Positions 7,598 to 17,411 are shown, counted from the stretch's first letter. The stretch: DNA of 64,000 nt from Flagellimonas sp. MMG031 (GCF_040112705.1 NZ_CP157804.1:3590001-3654000); one strand, 5' to 3'. The notes: generated from the letters alone by a model not told the origin. Translations and numbers: made by a program.

Positions 7598-9298
7598 TCA
7601 ATCCTTAAAATCCGTGGAGAACTTCCATTTGGTTTTATAGTTTTTACTGAGGGGCAATTCCTGCAGCAGGCTTCGCAACAGTTCCACTGGCATTCTACCC
7701 TCAACCATCACCCGGTCATGAAATTGTTTTTCTGTCCAACCCTGAGCCAACATTTCATTGCGCAAGGCATAAAACTGAAGTCCACCCATCATATAGGCCA
7801 ATTGATATAACGGCGGATAGCTTGTGGTGAAGGACCTTCTCACCTCCGCCTCGGCATTGGCGTATTCGTGGCCGACCTCATCCACCAAAAGGTCGATACA
7901 TTCCTGAGGAGTCATCTCTCCCAAATGGAACTTTAAGGAAAAAATGATTCTCGCACAGCGATGTATTCTCCAAAACAACATGCCCAATTTTTGTTCCGGC
8001 GTTTGGGGAAAATCCTTGTTCCAGAGGATGATTTCCCAATACAAGGCCCATCCCTCGGTCCAAAACGGTGTGGAAAACGGACGGCGATAGCTTTTGTGGC
8101 GGCTCGTCATAAAATACTGCAAATTATGTCCCGGCAACAATTCATGCTGCACCGTCGGAAAGGAAAAGTTGGGGTTATTCCCCCGCATGCTCATCAACTT
8201 GTCGTTATGGTCCATCTCCATTGTGGGATATGAAATAATGATATCCCGCCCTCCCAAAAAGAAAGGACTTATCTTTTGCCGTTCGGGACTCATCATTTTC
8301 ATGCCCCAGGTCTCCTTGGCCAATTCGGGTATCGTGATCAAATCCCTTTCTTCAATAAAATCCACGGAATGGGAATATAGGTCCATGATGGCCTGTGGTT
8401 GCTGTCCCGCAGGAACATAGGTGTCCTTCACATGCTCCAGGGCTTTTTTCCAGTCATCTCCATAGCCCAGCTCCCTTGAGGCCTTTATCATTTCATTTTT
8501 GCACCATTCAAATTGTTCTTCCGCTGTTTTGATGAGTTCTGCAGGCGTGTAGGGAATAAATTCCAAAGCCAAACTTTCTTTCAGCGCCTCCTCCCCGATA
8601 GGTTTTCCAATAATGCCGCTGCCATCATCCTTTACACTATCCTCAGCATAATTTTCCTTTAGGAATTCGGCATAAGCAGTGAGCTTTTCGTTTAGTTTTT
8701 GATAGGGTTTCTCCATCCACCAGGTAAAATCCGGGTCGTAGCCATAGTAAAATTCATAGGCTTCTTTTAGTGCTTTTTGGAATGAGGTAACTACTTCCGA
8801 AGCCTTGTCAGCCGTTTGCCAATCCTTAAAGGGTTTGGATTTCCAAGTTTCCATATCGTTAGCAATCGCTTCGGTAGCGTTCTGAAACAATTGGGCCAAT
8901 TGTTTTGCATCGGGTTGTTTGCCCCTTCTTCGTTCTTGTATAAAAGGGAAAATAGCTTTCGCGAAATCACCCACTTCCTTTACTCCTTTATACGCGCTAT
9001 AGTCTTGATTCAAAAAGTAATTGCCTTTGGCTACTTGGTTCTTCAGCAGTACATAATCTACCTTTCCTTGTTGTGAAAGGGAAGCGAAGTCAACGGCATC
9101 CATTTTATCTTCCCAGTTCGAGTAAAACCTCAAAAACCGTTGGTAATACTCTTCTGACTCGTCGACTGTGTACGTGCGTTCCAATGCCCAGTTATCCATT
9201 TCAAATTCGGTGACCATATCCGCCAATTGACTATGCTGTGCCGTAGCCCATGTACTGATCATGGCAACCAAAGCGATGCTTATTTTCTGTAAGCTCAT
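7598..9298 (-). CDS. DUF885 family metallopeptidase-like protein, secreted
   Basis: 566 residues. A signal peptide (residues 1-20, ending TWATA) is followed by a helical DUF885 domain. H385-E386-L-L-P-G-H391 is the HExxPGH zinc motif of this family, and E416 or nearby in PFWTEGWALYWE is the likely third ligand. Characterised relatives are carboxypeptidase-like enzymes; the substrate here is unknown. The gene lies 88 bp downstream of the hydroxyproline epimerase on the same strand and could be read through from that operon, which would link peptide breakdown to hydroxyproline use (inference). Confidence 0.88.
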   Translation of the reverse strand: MSLQKISIALVAMISTWATAQHSQLADMVTEFEMDNWALERTYTVDESEEYYQRFLRFYSNWEDKMDAVDFASLSQQGKVDYVLLKNQVAKGNYFLNQDYSAYKGVKEVGDFAKAIFPFIQERRRGKQPDAKQLAQLFQNATEAIANDMETWKSKPFKDWQTADKASEVVTSFQKALKEAYEFYYGYDPDFTWWMEKPYQKLNEKLTAYAEFLKENYAEDSVKDDGSGIIGKPIGEEALKESLALEFIPYTPAELIKTAEEQFEWCKNEMIKASRELGYGDDWKKALEHVKDTYVPAGQQPQAIMDLYSHSVDFIEERDLITIPELAKETWGMKMMSPERQKISPFFLGGRDIIISYPTMEMDHNDKLMSMRGNNPNFSFPTVQHELLPGHNLQYFMTSRHKSYRRPFSTPFWTEGWALYWEIILWNKDFPQTPEQKLGMLFWRIHRCARIIFSLKFHLGEMTPQECIDLLVDEVGHEYANAEAEVRRSFTTSYPPLYQLAYMMGGLQFYALRNEMLAQGWTEKQFHDRVMVEGRMPVELLRSLLQELPLSKNYKTKWKFSTDFKD

Positions 9299-9386
9299 AT
9301 TGCTGTATTTAGTTTTCAGTACCTAAAGGTAATGTTTGGTTATCTCATTTTATTTTGCACCTCGCCCATCCAAATTCTGATGCCTT

Positions 9387-10394
9387 CTAAAGCACCTGAA
9401 ATCCATGTGCGTAGGGGTCGTCGTCATCTATGATGATATTGTTGTATCCTGTAACCTGTGCCCATCCTTGAATACTGGGGATAATGGCCTGTTTTCCGTC
9501 CAAGGTCGTTTCAGCCTCTACTTTCCCAACAAACTTGCTCCCGATAATGCTTTCATGCACAAAAGGTTCTCCTACTTTCAAGGCTTCTTTCGCATATAAT
9601 TGGGCCATGCGGGCCGAGGTTCCTGTTCCACAGGGAGAACGGTCGATGGCCTTATCGCCATAAAACACCGCATTTCGTCCGGATGAAGTGGCATCCAAAG
9701 GTTTTCCTGTCCACATCATGTGGCTCACATCCCGTATGGTTGGGTTTTCCGGATGCACAAAGCTATCTGGATATTTCTCGTTTATGGCCTTACGCACCAC
9801 TTGTGAAAACTGGATAATCTGTCCAGCGGTAAAGTCTTCCAATCCCGTATAATGTTCCTGTGGATCCACAATGGCATAATAATTACCCCCATAGGCCACA
9901 TCAAAATGGATTTCACCAAGACCCGGGCAGTCAATGGACAAATTTGCTGCGGCCAGGTACGATTTTACGTTGACCAACTTCACCCATTCCACCTTTTTTC
10001 CTGTCAATTGGTATTCAATCTCCACCAAGCCTGCAGGTGCCTCCATCCGTATTTTTCCGGGTGTTTTGGGTACGATGAGGCCTTCTTCTATGGCCACTGT
10101 AATAGTTCCGATGGTACCATGACCGCACATGGGCAGGCAACCTGATGTTTCTATAAAAAGAATGGCAAAGTCATTTTCAGCATCATGGGGTGCCATCAAA
10201 ATACTTCCGCTCATCATATCATGTCCTCTTGGTTCGAACATCAACCCCCTTCGAATCCAATCGTACTCCCTTAAAAAATGCTGGCGCTTCTCGCTCATGT
10301 CCTTGCCCATCAAATTAGGGCCTCCCCCTGCTACAACCCGTACTGGATTTCCGCAGGTGTGGGCATCCACACAAAAAAATGTTTTTCTGGCCAC
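9387..10394 (-). CDS. 4-hydroxyproline epimerase (proline racemase family)
   Basis: 335 residues with a GTG start; no ATG is available, because an in-frame stop lies just upstream. C90 (PMCGHGT) and C255 (DRSPCGTGTS) are the two catalytic cysteines. Both being Cys points to an epimerase or racemase rather than a trans-3-hydroxyproline dehydratase, which has Thr at the second site. It converts trans-4-hydroxy-L-proline to cis-4-hydroxy-D-proline. The start follows the dehydrogenase stop by 3 bp, so it is translationally linked to the two upstream catabolic genes. Confidence 0.92.
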   Translation of the reverse strand: MARKTFFCVDAHTCGNPVRVVAGGGPNLMGKDMSEKRQHFLREYDWIRRGLMFEPRGHDMMSGSILMAPHDAENDFAILFIETSGCLPMCGHGTIGTITVAIEEGLIVPKTPGKIRMEAPAGLVEIEYQLTGKKVEWVKLVNVKSYLAAANLSIDCPGLGEIHFDVAYGGNYYAIVDPQEHYTGLEDFTAGQIIQFSQVVRKAINEKYPDSFVHPENPTIRDVSHMMWTGKPLDATSSGRNAVFYGDKAIDRSPCGTGTSARMAQLYAKEALKVGEPFVHESIIGSKFVGKVEAETTLDGKQAIIPSIQGWAQVTGYNNIIIDDDDPYAHGFQVL

Positions 10395-10397
10395 TCG

Positions 10398-11921
10398 CTA
10401 TTTTTTTAAATGATCTGGCAACAATTCCATAGGAAATGATTGATAACTAATAGGGCGCACCCAACGCTTGATGGAATGCATCCCAACCGCGGTAAACCTT
10501 GAATCGGTAGACGCCGGGTAAGGTCCCCCATGTTGCATGGATGCACATACCTCCACCCCGGTGGGCACACCATTATAAATGATTCGTCCCACACGGTGCT
10601 GCAATACATCAACCAATCTTGACAAATTCAATGTATCATTCTTTTCTGCGATGAGGGTACCAGTCAATTGTCCTTCCAAACCTTCAATAATCTGAATCAA
10701 CTCCGCTTCGTCCTCACATTGTACCACCATGGAAAAGGGACCAAAAACCTCTTGGTGCATCTTCGGGTTATCCAAAAATGCCCCACCTGAAACGGTGGCA
10801 ATGGTCGCAGCAGCTTCATTGGCATCCAAATTCCCATCGTAGGTTGCCACCACCTCAACACCTTCTTGCCCTGTTACAGCATCTCCTTTGGAGATGTACC
10901 CTTTTTTGATATTGGGGTGCAACATGGTTTGCGGAGCTATGGCTACGGTTTCTTTGGCCAACTCTTGAATAAAACTATGGGTATCCTCACTCTTTACCGT
11001 CAACAAAAGCCCTGGATTGGTACAAAACTGTCCCGTACCCAAGGTAATGGACCCAGCGTAAGTTTTGGCGAGTTCACTTCCTCTTTTCGAAATGGCACTC
11101 GCGGTCATGATCACAGGATTGATACTGCCCATTTCGGCAAAAACAGGAATAGGTTCCTCTCTTTTGGCTGCCAAATCGAACAGTGCCCTGCCTCCTCCGA
11201 TGCTTCCCGTAAAACCAACCGCTTTTACTTTTGGATGGTTCACCAAATCAATTCCGGCCTGTACCGAACCATTGATGCTTGAAAAAACACCTTTGGGCAT
11301 TCCCGTTTTTTCGGAGGCCTTAACAATGGCCGAAGCTACCAACTCATTGGTTCCAGCATGCATGGGATGGGACTTCACAATCACGGGGCAACCTGCCGCC
11401 AAGGCACTTGCCGTATCGCCTCCTGCGGTGGAATACGCCAACGGAAAATTACTGGCCCCAAAAACGGCCACTGGTCCCAAGGGAATCATGGTTTTTCGCA
11501 AATCTGGTTTTGGTTGCGGTTTTCTATCGGGCTGGGCCACATCAAATGTATTTTCGCGCCAATCGTCGTTGGCAACGAGTTCGGCAAACGAACGCAACTG
11601 AAAAACAGTTCGTCCCCGTTCGCCAATGGCCCTGCCCTCGGGCAAACCCGACTCCAACATGTAGGTATCGATCAATTCTTGGCCCAAGGCCAACATTTCA
11701 TCAGCAATGGTATTTAAAAAATCGGCTCGTTGTTTGCCTGGCATCGTTCGGAATACCTTAAAAGCCTCCCAAGCCATTTCCACGGCCGTATTTATTTCAT
11801 CTTTGGTGGCTTCCACGAATACCGTTGGGTTCTGAACGTTTTTTTTGGGATCTACCGTTCTGAATTCTACGGAACCATCTGCCTTAAACTGCCCTCCAAG
11901 ACAGTTTTTACCTGTCATCAT
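10398..11921 (-). CDS. Aldehyde dehydrogenase, probable alpha-ketoglutaric semialdehyde dehydrogenase
   Basis: 507 residues, an NAD(P)-dependent aldehyde dehydrogenase. C300 (GTGQFCTNPG) is the nucleophile, E263 (FAEMGSINP) the general base, and GFTGSIGGGRAL at 236-247 the cofactor loop. The sequence style (LGPVAVFGASNFPLAYS) is that of 2,5-dioxovalerate dehydrogenases, which oxidise alpha-ketoglutaric semialdehyde to 2-oxoglutarate. The upstream deaminase overlaps its start by 4 bp (ATGATGA), which fixes it as the last catabolic step of the hydroxyproline route and links it to the TCA cycle. Confidence 0.92.
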   Translation of the reverse strand: MMTGKNCLGGQFKADGSVEFRTVDPKKNVQNPTVFVEATKDEINTAVEMAWEAFKVFRTMPGKQRADFLNTIADEMLALGQELIDTYMLESGLPEGRAIGERGRTVFQLRSFAELVANDDWRENTFDVAQPDRKPQPKPDLRKTMIPLGPVAVFGASNFPLAYSTAGGDTASALAAGCPVIVKSHPMHAGTNELVASAIVKASEKTGMPKGVFSSINGSVQAGIDLVNHPKVKAVGFTGSIGGGRALFDLAAKREEPIPVFAEMGSINPVIMTASAISKRGSELAKTYAGSITLGTGQFCTNPGLLLTVKSEDTHSFIQELAKETVAIAPQTMLHPNIKKGYISKGDAVTGQEGVEVVATYDGNLDANEAAATIATVSGGAFLDNPKMHQEVFGPFSMVVQCEDEAELIQIIEGLEGQLTGTLIAEKNDTLNLSRLVDVLQHRVGRIIYNGVPTGVEVCASMQHGGPYPASTDSRFTAVGMHSIKRWVRPISYQSFPMELLPDHLKK

Positions 11922-12841
11922 ACTTCGTTATTTATGTTTTTATAGTCCGGAAGCTCCGGTCTATGTTTCATTGCGGTTTCTATCACTTGTAAAACGCGTT
12001 CCCGTTCAGCGCCTTGCAAGGGCAATCGGGGTGCTCGCACATGTTCGGTGCCAATTCCTGTGGCCACTTCGGCCAGTTTGATGTTTTGTACCAATTGCGG
12101 ACTAATGTCCAACTCCAACAAGGGCATAAACCATCGATATATCTTCAGGGCTTCCTCAATCCTGCCAACTTTCACCAACTCATAAATGGCAACCGTTTCG
12201 GCAGGATAGGCACAAACCAGTCCGGCCACCCAACCTACGGCGCCTATGACCAAACTTTCCAATCCCAAGGTATCCACTCCCGTGAAAACCTTTACACGAT
12301 CGCCAAACCTATTCTGGATTCGGATCACGTTGGTAATATCCCGGGTAGATTCTTTAATGGCTTGGATATTGTCGCACGCCATCAATTCCTCCAACATATC
12401 CAAAGTCACCTCGATCTTATAATCTACTGGATTATTGTACAGCATAATCGGCAAAGAGGTGTTTTTGGCCACTGCCTTAAAATAGGCGACCGTTTCATAA
12501 TCGGTAGCCTTGTAGCGCATGGGCGGCAACAACATTAATCCTTGGGCACCCACTTTTTCCGCAGTCTGTGCGGCTTCAATAGCACCTTTGGTGCTTTGTT
12601 CCGCCACGTTCATGATCACCGGAATTTTTCCGTCGGCCAAAGCAATCGACGTTTTGATCAAGGTTTCCTTTTCTTCTTGTTCCAAGGTGCTCGCCTCTCC
12701 CAAGGTACCCCCTAAAATAATCCCGTGTACCCCTGCATCCATTTGCGCTCGTATGTTTTTTTCGAACATCACAAGGTCCAAGGTATCGTCGCTAGTAAAC
12801 TTTGTAGTTACCGCTGGCATTACGCCTTCCCATTTTACCAT
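11918..12841 (-). CDS. Pyrroline-4-hydroxy-2-carboxylate deaminase-like DapA-family protein
   Basis: 307 residues in the DHDPS/NAL aldolase family. K163 (AIKEST) is the Schiff-base lysine and Y135 (MLYNNP) the conserved tyrosine; GGTLGEASTL at 44-53 is the substrate loop. By context (epimerase and semialdehyde dehydrogenase in the same operon) it is the deaminase that turns Pyr4H2C into alpha-ketoglutaric semialdehyde. First gene of the operon, overlapping the dehydrogenase by 4 bp. The divergent AraC gene at 12979 is its likely regulator. Confidence 0.88.
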   Translation of the reverse strand: MVKWEGVMPAVTTKFTSDDTLDLVMFEKNIRAQMDAGVHGIILGGTLGEASTLEQEEKETLIKTSIALADGKIPVIMNVAEQSTKGAIEAAQTAEKVGAQGLMLLPPMRYKATDYETVAYFKAVAKNTSLPIMLYNNPVDYKIEVTLDMLEELMACDNIQAIKESTRDITNVIRIQNRFGDRVKVFTGVDTLGLESLVIGAVGWVAGLVCAYPAETVAIYELVKVGRIEEALKIYRWFMPLLELDISPQLVQNIKLAEVATGIGTEHVRAPRLPLQGAERERVLQVIETAMKHRPELPDYKNINNEV

Positions 12842-12978
12842 AATGTAAGCTTAATTTTTTCCTTTCTAAAATTACGAAGGGAGTCCTTTTTTCTTTTGTT
12901 CGATTATTAGCCTATTATGATAGTATATTACCCTAAATTAGCTGCAAAATCAATTTTTCAAATAATTTAGGCATATCC

Positions 12979-13821
12979 ATGAAGGTGCTTCCCTTTAAAA
13001 TACCAAAACCACAGCATGAGGCACTGGTGTACCAAATTGACCGCGAACAGGTATTTTATGACCAGTTGCACCAACATGCGGAAATTCAGATCAGTTATGT
13101 GGAAAAAGGTGCCGGGACACTGATTGTAGGGGACAGCATCAATGAATACAAGGCTGGCGACATTCTGGTCATTGGTAGTTTTGTCCCTCATGTATTCCGA
13201 AGCGACACCCGAATCAAGGAAGAATCATTGATGCACACCTTGTTTTTTGACCAAGATTCCTTTGGAAAAGGATTCTTCCAACTGGCAGACCTTTCTTCCA
13301 TTCAACAATTCTTTACAAAGGCGGAGTTTGGAATGCGCATCACTTCAAGACAAAGCAAGATCGTTCCATTGTTCCATGCGCTTTCAGCACAAAACAAAGT
13401 GGAGCAAATTGCATCCTTGCTGCTAATCATCGACCAAATCAATAAATCCAATACAGTGCCGCTTTCCGCTTTTGTATATCGCAAATCGTTCACGGATGAC
13501 GAGGGCAAACGGATGAGCAAGGTCTACGACTATGCCATGGAACACTACAGAGAACCCATTAATTTGGAAGAAATTGCAGAAAAGGCCAACATGACGAAGA
13601 ATGCGTTCTGTAGATACTTTAAAAAAAGGACCAACAAGACATTTTTCCAATTTTTAATCGAAATACGCATTGAAAATGCCTGTAAGCTCCTCTTAAAAAA
13701 TCCCGAACGCTCCATTGCTTCGATTTCTGAACAGTGCGGTTTCAACAATATTGCCAACTTTAACCGCAAGTTCAAGGAATTCAAGCACTGCACGCCAACG
13801 CAATACCGCCATCAATTTTGA
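12979..13821 (+). CDS. AraC-family regulator with cupin domain, likely of the hydroxyproline operon
   Basis: 280 residues. The N-terminal 100 form a cupin (QLHQHAEIQISYVEKGAGTLIVGD, YKAGDILVIGSFVPHVF), which would bind the effector. The C-terminal 100 form an AraC DNA-binding domain: INLEEIAEKANMTKNAFCRYFK is the first HTH, and SIASISEQCGFNNIANFNRKF is the second. It is divergent from the hydroxyproline operon across a 137-bp gap, the usual arrangement for a local activator; the effector is presumably hydroxyproline or a pathway intermediate (inference). Confidence 0.92.
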   Translation: MKVLPFKIPKPQHEALVYQIDREQVFYDQLHQHAEIQISYVEKGAGTLIVGDSINEYKAGDILVIGSFVPHVFRSDTRIKEESLMHTLFFDQDSFGKGFFQLADLSSIQQFFTKAEFGMRITSRQSKIVPLFHALSAQNKVEQIASLLLIIDQINKSNTVPLSAFVYRKSFTDDEGKRMSKVYDYAMEHYREPINLEEIAEKANMTKNAFCRYFKKRTNKTFFQFLIEIRIENACKLLLKNPERSIASISEQCGFNNIANFNRKFKEFKHCTPTQYRHQF

Positions 13822-13892
13822 CATATCTGGGCAAAGCACTTGGATGTCGGGCCGTTTATCCATAATTTCAATCCTACTAAGCCGCACAGCGT

Positions 13893-15260
13893 TTGTACAC
13901 CATCATCGACATAGAGACCACGGGCAACGGAATCAAAGGCAACAAGATTACGGAGATTTCCATTTTTAAATATGACGGCAATCAAATTGTGGACGAATTC
14001 ACATCCCTTGTCAACCCACAATGTCCTATCCCCTATTTTATCACGGGACTAACGGGCATCGATGACCACATGGTGCAAAATGCTCCCGTATTCCACGAGA
14101 TTGCCGATGCGGTCCAACGCATTACCGAGGGGTGTATTTTTGTGGCGCACTCCGTCAATTTTGATTATGGCGTGATCAAGGAGGAATTTCGACAAATCGG
14201 GGTTGATTTTAACCGAAAGAAGCTGTGTACGGTAAGGCTGTCCCGAAAATTGATTCCCGGACTGCGTTCGTACAGCTTGGGAAAACTCTGCTCGGCCATA
14301 CAGATTCCTTTGGTGGACCGGCACCGTGCCCGAGGTGATGCCCATGCCACCGTACTTTTGTTTGAGAAGTTGTTGGAACAGCCTGAGGCTGATACCATTT
14401 TCAAAAAGTTTTTGAACGCCAGAAGCCAAGAAGCTACCCTTCCACCCCATTTGCCCAAATCAGTATTTGACCGTATTCCCCAAAAACCGGGCATCTACTA
14501 TTTTATGAATCAAAAAGGGGAGATTATTTATGTGGGAAAGGCTATCAACCTGAAAAAACGGGTGTTGGGCCATTTTTACGACAAGAGCCGAAAGGAAATC
14601 CAAATGTGCAGCGAGACGGCCAATATTGATTTCAAACTCGCAGGGAGCGAATTGGTCGCTCTTTTGATGGAATCCGCAGAAATCAAACGGTTGTTCCCAC
14701 CTTATAACCGCGCCCAAAAAAGAATGGGCAAGCAGTACGCCATTTTTGCCTACGAAGATAGAAATGGGATTACCCACCTGGCCTACAATACCACCAAAGG
14801 GATACCAAACCCGTTAAAAATACTCCACAACCAAACGGAATGCCGGGCGTATTTGGAAGAGGTATGCAAGGTATTCTCGCTCTGTCCCCGTTACTGTCAT
14901 TTGCAACAGACCGCATCGGCCTGTTCCCATCACGAAATAAATAGCTGCGAAGGTATCTGCAGGGGCGAGGAGAAAATAGACGCTTATAACCAAAAAGTCG
15001 AAGAGGCCATCGCCCACATGAAAATGCTCTCCTCGGAAATCAGGGTTATCCAAGAAAAAGGCCGAAACGAAAATGAACATGCCGTCATTTTGATTGCGGA
15101 TGGCATTTACAAGGGTTTTGGTTTTGTCGATACCGAAACGCAGTTATCCAATCTTGAAGATGTGGAGGCTTTCATTACCCCACAAAAGCATACTTTGGAA
15201 ACGGAAAGTATTTTGACGCAGTATTTTCTCAAACAAAACAAGAGTAAGGTGCTCGTGTAA
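13893..15260 (+). CDS. DnaQ-type 3'-5' exonuclease fused to GIY-YIG endonuclease
   Basis: 455 residues. The start is a TTG: an in-frame stop at 13878 and the exonuclease motif beginning at residue 3 leave no other choice. Residues 1-170 are a DEDD exonuclease (D6 and E8 in IIDIETTG; HRARGDAHAT near 145 is ExoIII). Residues about 190-275 are a GIY-YIG nuclease of UvrC/Cho type (KPGIYYFMNQKGEIIYVGKA). The C-terminal part resembles the UvrC linker region and has a Cys/His cluster (CPRYCHLQQTASACSHHE, CEGIC). It probably serves in DNA repair, combining nick formation with end trimming. Confidence 0.88.
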   Translation: MYTIIDIETTGNGIKGNKITEISIFKYDGNQIVDEFTSLVNPQCPIPYFITGLTGIDDHMVQNAPVFHEIADAVQRITEGCIFVAHSVNFDYGVIKEEFRQIGVDFNRKKLCTVRLSRKLIPGLRSYSLGKLCSAIQIPLVDRHRARGDAHATVLLFEKLLEQPEADTIFKKFLNARSQEATLPPHLPKSVFDRIPQKPGIYYFMNQKGEIIYVGKAINLKKRVLGHFYDKSRKEIQMCSETANIDFKLAGSELVALLMESAEIKRLFPPYNRAQKRMGKQYAIFAYEDRNGITHLAYNTTKGIPNPLKILHNQTECRAYLEEVCKVFSLCPRYCHLQQTASACSHHEINSCEGICRGEEKIDAYNQKVEEAIAHMKMLSSEIRVIQEKGRNENEHAVILIADGIYKGFGFVDTETQLSNLEDVEAFITPQKHTLETESILTQYFLKQNKSKVLV

Positions 15261-15273
15261 TCCTAAAGGCAGT

Positions 15274-16050
15274 TTATACTCCTGGCCTTAAAACGACTTT
15301 AAATTCGGCCGTATTCTTTAGCTTTTCGAAGCCTTGGTGCAAATCCGATTGTTTTACGGCATACGGGTAAAATGAAATCGGTTCGATACAGACCATGTTT
15401 CTTACCTCTGTCCAACACATAAAATGGCCGAAACCTTCGGTTTCGATGGTGATTCCCTTCTCATCTTTTAGTGTAACGGAGGAACAATCTGGAATTTGGA
15501 GCGCCCTACTCCCTACAGACAAAACTTCATCCAGTGAGATCTTTTTGCCATTTGCCAAAATAAACGGTGATTCCGTATGGAGTTTAAAGGCAGGATGGTA
15601 CCCGAGCATAAACGGCATTCCCTCTTCACCGGTAATTTTGAAATTGATTTCCAGACTGGAATCGGTCAATAAATAAGTTTTCTCAAACCGAAAGTCATAA
15701 GGCCAGGTAAGGGCTTCTTCCGTAGATTTTTCGGGAAACTTGGAATTGTGTACCTCAGTGCCCGATTGGTATTGCTTCACAAAAGCGGCAGCGGTTTCTG
15801 TTTTTTCCGTCAGCTGATATTCCATTTGGCGTAAGTGCCCATGCTGGTCTTGAACCGCTTCGCCTTTCGGGGTTTTTACACGAAAACCAGCCTCGTTGAC
15901 CGGGCCGATAATAGGAAACATTTCAGTATCGGCGCTGCTCCATCCCGGGCTTCCCTTTTGGTGGATAAATTCATGTCCATCCACTTGATAGCCCACGAGT
16001 TCGCCCGCGTCAATCTTTACGGTGGCGTTTTTGTTTTGTAGTATTACCAT
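15274..16050 (-). CDS. Aldose 1-epimerase family protein (LacX-like)
   Basis: 258 residues in the galactose mutarotase-like superfamily. MLGYHPAF carries the conserved histidine and ENFKITG-like strands surround it; WTEVRNMVCIEPISFYP near the C-terminus is the conserved acid region. The length is that of the short LacX/YeaD-type members. Its start overlaps the M20 peptidase stop by 1 bp (TAATG), so translation is coupled. It interconverts anomers of an unknown aldose. Confidence 0.88.
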   Translation of the reverse strand: MVILQNKNATVKIDAGELVGYQVDGHEFIHQKGSPGWSSADTEMFPIIGPVNEAGFRVKTPKGEAVQDQHGHLRQMEYQLTEKTETAAAFVKQYQSGTEVHNSKFPEKSTEEALTWPYDFRFEKTYLLTDSSLEINFKITGEEGMPFMLGYHPAFKLHTESPFILANGKKISLDEVLSVGSRALQIPDCSSVTLKDEKGITIETEGFGHFMCWTEVRNMVCIEPISFYPYAVKQSDLHQGFEKLKNTAEFKVVLRPGV

Positions 16051-17348
16051 TAGTTAGTGTTGATCAATCGATAAATTAAGATGGCCGTGCGTTTGGTCAA
16101 AGCCTCGATGGTATTCAGGTTAACGGTCTCCTGCGGCGTATGTGCACCGGAGCCCATGGTTCCCAATCCGTCCAAACCATCTACATATTCAGCTACAAAA
16201 GATACGTCTGCCGCACCCCTTCTTCCAGGGTCATAAGCCAAGACCTCACCTTGATTTAAATCTAAACTCACCTGGTTCAAAGTACCCAATAGGGCAAGGT
16301 TTCCTTCCGTGGGCTGCATGGCAGGGTAGCTATCCGTAAAACTGATGGTGGCCGAGGTCTGTGGTAAATTGTTGGCCACGATTTCCCTCATTTTGGCTCT
16401 TGCCCGTTCTTTTTGTTCCTCCGATATAAATCGAAGCCCTCCCTTTACCACCGCTTTTTGGGCCACAACATTGGTTTTTCCAAAGGCATCGCCCTTGCTG
16501 GTCTTTTCATCAAAATTGACAAAGGTGCCTCCAAGCAAAACGCCAGGGTTGAAGGTCAGCAAATCTTCCCCTTTTACATCGGTATAAAATTGATGTAGGA
16601 TTCGGGACATTTCAAAAATGGCACCGGCACCGGTTCGCTCGCTGAACACACCTGAGGAATGGGCCCGTTTTCCTTCCACTTCCACCGCCCAGCCCGAAGC
16701 TCCTCTTCGGGCCACGGTTGCATAGTTGAACCCTGTTGATGTTTCAAAGCCCAAGGCAATATCGCTTCGCTTGGCGGCATCGATCAAGTCTTTTCTACTT
16801 ATCGACAAGGGTTTACCCGTACTTTCCTCATCCCCGGTAAAGGCCACAATAATTTGGGCATCATCCAACAATCCGTTATCCGAAAGTGCCTTGAGCGCAT
16901 ATAGCACGATGACATCCCCTCCCTTCATGTCATTTCCACCCGGGGCGTGGGCAACACTGTCGTTTACCATTTCAAAGGTCTGGAATGGACTGTCCTCTTC
17001 AAAAACGGTATCCAAGTGACCGATCAGCAATAACTTTTTTCCCTTGGTCCCGCTGGTTTCGGCAAAAAGATGACCTGCACGGTTCATTTCTGTTGGCATC
17101 TCTATCCATTTGGTCTCAAATCCAATATTATCAAAGGCATCCTTGAACACCATTCCCACTTCCTTAACCCCTTTGGCATTAAGGGTACCACTATTGATAT
17201 TGACCACCTGCTCCAAGAAATCAATGGCCTCGGCATTGTTCTTTTCAATCGTGGAAACAATCTTTTTTTCGGTTCTGGAAAGTTTTTGAGCTGAAATGGA
17301 AGCTGTAAGCAATACAGCTATTAAAGTCATGTAATATTTGAAAATCAT
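16050..17348 (-). CDS. M20/M25/M40 family zinc peptidase, secreted
   Basis: 432 residues. The signal peptide ends TASISAQ at about residue 20. The M20 metal ligands are visible: LLIGHLDTVF (H, D), GGNDMKGGDV (bridging D) and AFTGDEESTG (catalytic E and ligand E), and GSGAHTPQE near the C-terminus supplies the last His. The dimerisation lid lies in the middle (RRGASGWAVEVEGKRAHSS). It hydrolyses a peptide or amide bond in the periplasm, glutamate-carboxypeptidase style. It is followed with a 1-bp overlap by an aldose epimerase. Confidence 0.92.
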   Translation of the reverse strand: MIFKYYMTLIAVLLTASISAQKLSRTEKKIVSTIEKNNAEAIDFLEQVVNINSGTLNAKGVKEVGMVFKDAFDNIGFETKWIEMPTEMNRAGHLFAETSGTKGKKLLLIGHLDTVFEEDSPFQTFEMVNDSVAHAPGGNDMKGGDVIVLYALKALSDNGLLDDAQIIVAFTGDEESTGKPLSISRKDLIDAAKRSDIALGFETSTGFNYATVARRGASGWAVEVEGKRAHSSGVFSERTGAGAIFEMSRILHQFYTDVKGEDLLTFNPGVLLGGTFVNFDEKTSKGDAFGKTNVVAQKAVVKGGLRFISEEQKERARAKMREIVANNLPQTSATISFTDSYPAMQPTEGNLALLGTLNQVSLDLNQGEVLAYDPGRRGAADVSFVAEYVDGLDGLGTMGSGAHTPQETVNLNTIEALTKRTAILIYRLINTN

Positions 17349-17411
17349 GGTTGGTTATTTTGTGCTACAAGGTATCAATTTAGAATGATAAATCATGATT
17401 CCTTCGCAACC

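Noticed and set aside
9299..9386. Terminator between the epimerase and the DUF885 gene
   Set aside because: I see no stem-loop with a T-run, so I did not split the transcription unit; it is equally unproven that they are joined.
11065..11601. 178-codon open frame on the plus strand
   Set aside because: Antisense to the aldehyde dehydrogenase; no family resemblance and no start context.
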